Assembly (NCBI RefSeq): GCF_000725345.1
Contig: NZ_CP008852.1
Location: forward strand, 3,216,001-3,280,000
DNA length: 64,000 nt
Source: Pelosinus sp. UFO1
GTDB lineage: Bacteria; Bacillota; Negativicutes; DSM-13327
Reading direction: 5' to 3'
The position numbers and the translations under genes were made by a program. Below the pieces are notes generated by a model. That model was not told the DNA's origin, did not search any database, and saw only the letters and a program-made list of their open reading frames with translations. Shown one piece after another: positions 60,132 to 64,000 of this stretch (position 1 is its first letter; every line of letters begins with the position of its first letter).

Positions 60132-61875
60132 CGCGATCCATTCCTTCCATTGGCAATGTCTCATCAAAATCTAAAATTTGATATTGATATCCTTGCTCCG
60201 TTAAAAACAATTGGCGATGATGGGCAAACTCTTGTTCCCGAGAATCTTTCGATACTACACTATAGAAGTAAGCCGCTCTACCATCTTGTTTTGGTCGTAA
60301 GATTCTACCTAAACGCTGTGCTTCTTCTTGGCGAGAGCCAAAAGCCCCAGAAACCTGTATACCTACTGCTGCATCCGGCAGGTCAATCGCAAAATTAGCT
60401 ACTTTTGATACAACTAATACGGGGATAGTACGACTACGAAACTGCTGATACAAGGAGTCTCTTTTTGCCGTTGGCATTTTCCCAGTAATTAAGGGAAAGT
60501 TAAAATGTTCGGCAATGGTTTCTAATTGTTGAATATATTGACCTATGATCAAGATACCTTCACCGGCATGTTTATGTAGAATATATTGTATAGCCTTTAT
60601 TTTATCTGGATTTTCTGCTTCTAGCCGATACGCAGTTCGCTCTGGCACTTGGGCACATTCCATACGCAGAGAAAAATCCATAGGTACACGCACTTCGGTA
60701 CAAATTGCCGTTGCAATCCAACCAGCACTCTCCATTTCAATCCAAGGCACATCCAATTTTTTTGGTCCTATCAAGGTAAATACATCGGCTTCCTTGCCGT
60801 CTTCTCGTACTAAAGTTGCTGTCAAACCTAACCTTCGCTTAGCTTGTAACTCAGCTGTAACTTGAAATACAGGTGCGGGCAGCGTATGTACTTCATCATA
60901 AATAACTAAGCCCCAAGCACGAGCATTAAAAATCTCAAAATGGGGAAACGGTCCGTTCTTAACTGGACGATATGTTACCATTTGATAGGTAGTAACTGTG
61001 ACTGGGCAAATATCTTTTTTATCACCAGAATACTCCCCTACCAATTCAGGAGATAAATCCGTTTTCTCAATAATTTCTCGTATCCACTGGTGCACTGCGC
61101 TTGTTGATGTTGTTAATATTAGGGTGTTCATACCGATTTGCGCCATAGCACCAATGCCAATTACAGTTTTCCCTGCACCACAAGGTAAGACTAATACTCC
61201 CGAACCACCAGACTCCCGACCTCCATCATAAAAAAGATCGATCGCCTGTCGTTGATAGTCCCTCAGAGAAAATTCACGTCCATTGATATCCTCGCTTCTC
61301 AGTTCAACTGGCAGTTTTTCACCATCTACATAGCCAGCCAAATCCTCCACAGGATAGCCAATTTTCACTAACAATTGTTTAATGATTCCCCTTTTTCCTG
61401 CTGGCAAAACCAAAGTACATTCATCTAATTTCCCTAAAAAGATTGCCTTCGTTTCTTTATGTCCAGCAATGGCCAGTATAGTAGGGATATCCTTGGAGTA
61501 AAGGTAGAGAACTTCTCCCGGTGCAGACGGTTTATCCAAGCCTTCCTCTACTACATTGGGAGGATAGGCCATTAATTTCACTAGACCATAACGCCCCATA
61601 TATCCTTTAATATCCCGACATACATTATTAGGTAAAGGGAATTTTACATACTCTAATAAAAACGCAAGTACTTCCTCGGCGGTTTGCCCTGTTGCAGCTG
61701 CGTTCCATAAAGATAAAGGTGTAATACGGTATGTATGAATATGTTCAGGACTTTTCTCTAAATCTGCAAAAAGGGATAGTCCACTGCGCACTATTTCAAA
61801 ATCAGCATGATATGCTTCTAATAAGACAGAAAAGTCTCCCTGAACAATAATTGGATTTGCAGGATTATATACCAC
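60121..61875 (-). CDS. XPB-type DNA repair helicase
   Basis: Superfamily 2 helicase (584 residues) with motif I LPCGAGKTVIG (about 234-244), DEVH box (VIYDEVHTLPA, about 330), motif III GLTATLVRED, and motif VI QEEAQRLGRILRP. The RED-like residues of XPB may be within LTATLVREDGK. Start is GTG at 61875 with GGAGG 5 nt before. It forms an overlapping pair with the helicase_C_3-like gene. Archaeal and some bacterial XPBs work with the nuclease Bax1; none is seen here. Confidence 0.9.
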   Translation of the reverse strand: MVYNPANPIIVQGDFSVLLEAYHADFEIVRSGLSLFADLEKSPEHIHTYRITPLSLWNAAATGQTAEEVLAFLLEYVKFPLPNNVCRDIKGYMGRYGLVKLMAYPPNVVEEGLDKPSAPGEVLYLYSKDIPTILAIAGHKETKAIFLGKLDECTLVLPAGKRGIIKQLLVKIGYPVEDLAGYVDGEKLPVELRSEDINGREFSLRDYQRQAIDLFYDGGRESGGSGVLVLPCGAGKTVIGIGAMAQIGMNTLILTTSTSAVHQWIREIIEKTDLSPELVGEYSGDKKDICPVTVTTYQMVTYRPVKNGPFPHFEIFNARAWGLVIYDEVHTLPAPVFQVTAELQAKRRLGLTATLVREDGKEADVFTLIGPKKLDVPWIEMESAGWIATAICTEVRVPMDFSLRMECAQVPERTAYRLEAENPDKIKAIQYILHKHAGEGILIIGQYIQQLETIAEHFNFPLITGKMPTAKRDSLYQQFRSRTIPVLVVSKVANFAIDLPDAAVGIQVSGAFGSRQEEAQRLGRILRPKQDGRAAYFYSVVSKDSREQEFAHHRQLFLTEQGYQYQILDFDETLPMEGMDRVAK

Positions 61876-62110
61876 ATTTACCTCCTAAAATTGCACCCGA
61901 TTTGCTATCTTTCATTCGAGTCCAATGTTCACTTCAATTGTACGACTCTTAAAAGAATTCGTCAAAAAATATACTTACTTTTGAATCATTTAAAGCAACT
62001 TCTTAAATATAGTTATTGTGACTGGAATCACAGTAACTATGTATCCTATATTATATACTAAATTCATAAAGAATAAGAAAAAATTATTCACTTTGGGAGG
62101 TTTTTATACT

Positions 62111-62521
62111 ATGGATACGACCAATTTAGAAAGACAGCACCAAGATTTCCTCGATTTAATCAATAAAATAACTATACATAGGTCTGAAGAGCAAATAAAA
62201 AACAATGCTACTACTATTTCACTCTTACTTAGCCAGTTGTCTGGAAAACTGAAAGTTCATGCAATCAGTGAAGATAAATTCTTATACCCTGCTTTAATGA
62301 ATCACAAAGACCCTAAAATCAAAGCTACTAGCCAAGCATTTTATACAGAAATGGGTGGTTTAGCAATATCATTTGATGATTTCAAAACTAACTTTGCGAC
62401 TTCAAATAAGATTATTGCGAACCCAGGAGCTTTTCTTACTGAATCGCAAAAGGTTTTTACGGCTTTAAAAAAACGAATCGATCGCGAGAATAATGCTTTG
62501 TATCCTTTAGTATCTATTTAA
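62111..62521 (+). CDS. Hemerythrin-like (HHE) protein
   Basis: Four-helix protein of 136 residues with a diiron-type His/Glu pattern: ERQHQDFLDLI, LKVHAISEDKFLYPAL (HxxxEDxxxxP) and NNALYPLVSI at the end. Family members bind oxygen, nitric oxide or iron. The ATG at 62111 has GGGAGG 10 nt upstream; the frame's 31 extra codons to 62018 are not supported. It stands alone with its own terminator. Confidence 0.83.
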   Translation: MDTTNLERQHQDFLDLINKITIHRSEEQIKNNATTISLLLSQLSGKLKVHAISEDKFLYPALMNHKDPKIKATSQAFYTEMGGLAISFDDFKTNFATSNKIIANPGAFLTESQKVFTALKKRIDRENNALYPLVSI

Positions 62522-62544
62522 GAACTAAGTGATGTTAAATAGTA

Positions 62545-62588
62545 AACAGGCTTTGCTTTTATAAAAAAGCAAAGCCTGTTATTTTTTT
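62545..62588 (+). terminator. Terminator of the hemerythrin gene
   Basis: AACAGGCTTTGCTTTT with perfect complement, 4-nt loop, then ATTTTTTT; repeat copy C begins in its T-run. Confidence 0.92.
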
Positions 62589-62689
62589 ACGGAATCAGAA
62601 AGTATAACACTTTCTTGATTCCAAGTAAGAACGACTAAGGCTTCTGCCTGCGTCCGAGGACTTGGCACAAGCCAAGTCTTTTCTTATTA
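62586..62689 (+). repeat. 104-nt structured repeat, copy C
   Basis: Plus-strand copy: GGAATCAGAAAG-GTATAACA-CTTTCTTGATTCC hairpin, GGCTTCTGCC hairpin, then GGACTTGGCACAAGCCAAGTC followed by TTTTCTTATT. It lies directly after the hemerythrin terminator and ends 3 nt before the stop of the convergent DAACS gene. Confidence 0.85.
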
Positions 62690-62692
62690 CAA

Positions 62693-63991
62693 TTAGAGAG
62701 CTTGTTTATGCAGCATGTCCACGTCTGTGCTTGCATCTGACAAATCATTATTTAAAACATCATGAAACCTTTTTTCATCTAGCTCATTTTCCCATTTAGA
62801 AACAATCACTGTAGCAACTCCATTACCAATGAGATTGGTTACTGCTCTAGCTTGTGACATAAACCGATCAATGCCAAAGATTAAAGCTAACCCAGCCACC
62901 GGAATCGTTGGTATGGCCGAAAGAGTAGCGGCAAGAACAATAAAGCCACTTCCTGTAACACCAGATGCTCCCTTTGATGTTAACAATAAAACAGCAAGTA
63001 TCGTCAGTTGCTGCATTAATGTAATATCTGTATTAGTAGCTTGGGCAACAAAAATAGCCGACATGGTAAGGTAAATAGAGGTGCCATCTAAATTAAAGGA
63101 GTATCCTGTTGGGATTACTAAGCCAACTACTGATTTGGAACAGCCCATCTTCTCTAATTTATTAATCATGCGAGGTAATACGCTTTCTGAGGAAGCTGTG
63201 CCTAACACGATTAAAAATTCTTCCTTTATATGAGAAATAAACTTAATAATACTAAATCCTGCCCATCTACAAATTAGGCCAATGACAACGAGCACAAAGA
63301 CAATACAAGTAATATAGAAGCACGCCAGCAATTTGCCTAAAGGTATGAGGGAGGCAATTCCATACTTACCTATCGTAAAAGCCATTGCACCAAAAGTACC
63401 AATTGGCGCTAGTTTCATTATTAGGTCTACAATACCGAATAAGCAGTGTGAAACCTCTGTAACTACACCGAATAAAGCTGTTTTCTTACCACCCATTGCA
63501 GATAAAGCCCCGCCAAACATAACAGAGAATAAAAGGACCTGTAAAATATCACCTTTTGCAAAAGCATCTACCACTGTTGATGGAATGATATTCATAATAA
63601 AATCGGCTGTACTATGTGCTTTCGCTGCCGTAGTATAGGCTGAAATAGCTCCAGCATCTAAGCTCTTCACATCTACATTCATGCCAACTCCTGGTTGAAA
63701 CCAGTTTACAACGAACATACCCATAATCAAGGCAAATATTGTAACAGCTTCAAAATAGATAAGTGCTTTGGCGCCAACTCTGCCGACTTTTTTCATATCA
63801 TCCATGCCAGCAATACCTGTAACTATGGTACAAAAAATAATCGGGGCAATAATCATTTTTATTAATTTTATAAATCCATCACCCAAGGGCTTCATGCTTT
63901 CGCCTAACCCCGGATAAAAGTGCCCTAAGGCTATCCCACAAACAATTGAAAAAAATACTTGAAAATGAAGCGATGTACAGAATTTTTTCAT
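62693..63991 (-). CDS. dctA: Dicarboxylate/amino acid:cation symporter (DAACS, DctA-like)
   Basis: 432-residue membrane carrier with the DAACS signatures [10 protein letters not shown] (HP1), [15 protein letters not shown] (TM7 motif) and [15 protein letters not shown] (HP2). These last strings are closest to DctA of E. coli, so C4-dicarboxylate uptake (malate, fumarate, succinate) is more likely than glutamate. The start at 63991 is inside the window, but its upstream region is cut off after 9 bases, so the ribosome site cannot be judged fully. Confidence 0.85.
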   Translation of the reverse strand: MKKFCTSLHFQVFFSIVCGIALGHFYPGLGESMKPLGDGFIKLIKMIIAPIIFCTIVTGIAGMDDMKKVGRVGAKALIYFEAVTIFALIMGMFVVNWFQPGVGMNVDVKSLDAGAISAYTTAAKAHSTADFIMNIIPSTVVDAFAKGDILQVLLFSVMFGGALSAMGGKKTALFGVVTEVSHCLFGIVDLIMKLAPIGTFGAMAFTIGKYGIASLIPLGKLLACFYITCIVFVLVVIGLICRWAGFSIIKFISHIKEEFLIVLGTASSESVLPRMINKLEKMGCSKSVVGLVIPTGYSFNLDGTSIYLTMSAIFVAQATNTDITLMQQLTILAVLLLTSKGASGVTGSGFIVLAATLSAIPTIPVAGLALIFGIDRFMSQARAVTNLIGNGVATVIVSKWENELDEKRFHDVLNNDLSDASTDVDMLHKQAL

Positions 63992-64000
63992 TGATTCTTC

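Noticed and set aside
62018-62110. 31-codon extension of the hemerythrin gene
   Set aside because: No ribosome site at 62018; GGGAGG lies before the ATG at 62111 and the protein then has the normal family length.

Overview
The window is A+T-rich bacterial chromosome that looks like an anaerobic, spore-former-related member of the Firmicutes, most likely a diderm Negativicute of the Sporomusa/Pelosinus type. The reasons are the complete methylaspartate route of glutamate fermentation, citrate/citramalate-lyase genes, a lactate permease with LutABC-type lactate oxidation, several C4-dicarboxylate carriers, strong GGAGG ribosome sites and frequent TTG/GTG starts. The genus is an inference from gene content. 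No phage, insertion sequence, CRISPR array or classical riboswitch was recognised.

Layout. 1-17.8 kb: acidic amino-acid catabolism. A partial class I fumarase-type gene, aspartate ammonia-lyase, and a long operon read right to left (GntR-type regulator, glutamate mutase S, MutL, E, methylaspartase, an odd P-loop protein, then ACP, beta, alpha and ligase genes of a citrate-lyase-type enzyme). Next come a secreted asparaginase, a GlnK/GlnL-like two-component system and a divergent glutamate/aspartate symporter. Together these can take up glutamate and convert it to mesaconate, citramalate, then pyruvate and acetate, so the 'cit' genes are probably citramalate lyase. 17.8-28 kb: housekeeping genes (phosphodiesterase, ITPase, RNase PH, glutamate racemase, thioesterase, TVP38 membrane protein, GH18 hydrolase) with an unusual cluster of an HDAC-like amidohydrolase, a hydantoinase-type protein, a CofE-like protein and a small membrane protein.

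28-38 kb: acetoacetyl-CoA/ketoacid metabolism (thiolase, CoA-transferase A and B), a PAS/sigma-54 activator, a chemoreceptor and a CitMHS-AtuA operon. Both catabolic operons carry near-consensus -24/-12 (sigma-54) promoters, so this looks like one regulon. 38-43 kb: DsbA-like protein, NmrA-like protein with its Rrf2 regulator and two matching operators, tRNA-Arg, zinc-ribbon protein and a NiaP-like nicotinate transporter. 42.6-49 kb: lactate regulon (FadR-type regulator, LctP permease, divergent LutC and a LutB-LutA fusion, with TGGT-N3-ACCA operators), followed by a NiaR repressor and a sensor kinase.

50.7-64 kb: three tRNA genes (Val, Glu, Asn), M29 aminopeptidase, spermidine synthase, DcuC, NUDIX hydrolase, HD protein, an XPB-type helicase with its partner, hemerythrin and a second DAACS carrier. 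This part holds the most unusual non-coding DNA. A 238-nt element is present twice in inverted orientation, with only three differences, and each copy ends about 30 nt before a gene start. It folds into a nested multi-branch RNA. A second, about 104-nt, three-hairpin element occurs three times, always downstream of a gene and in the same relative orientation.
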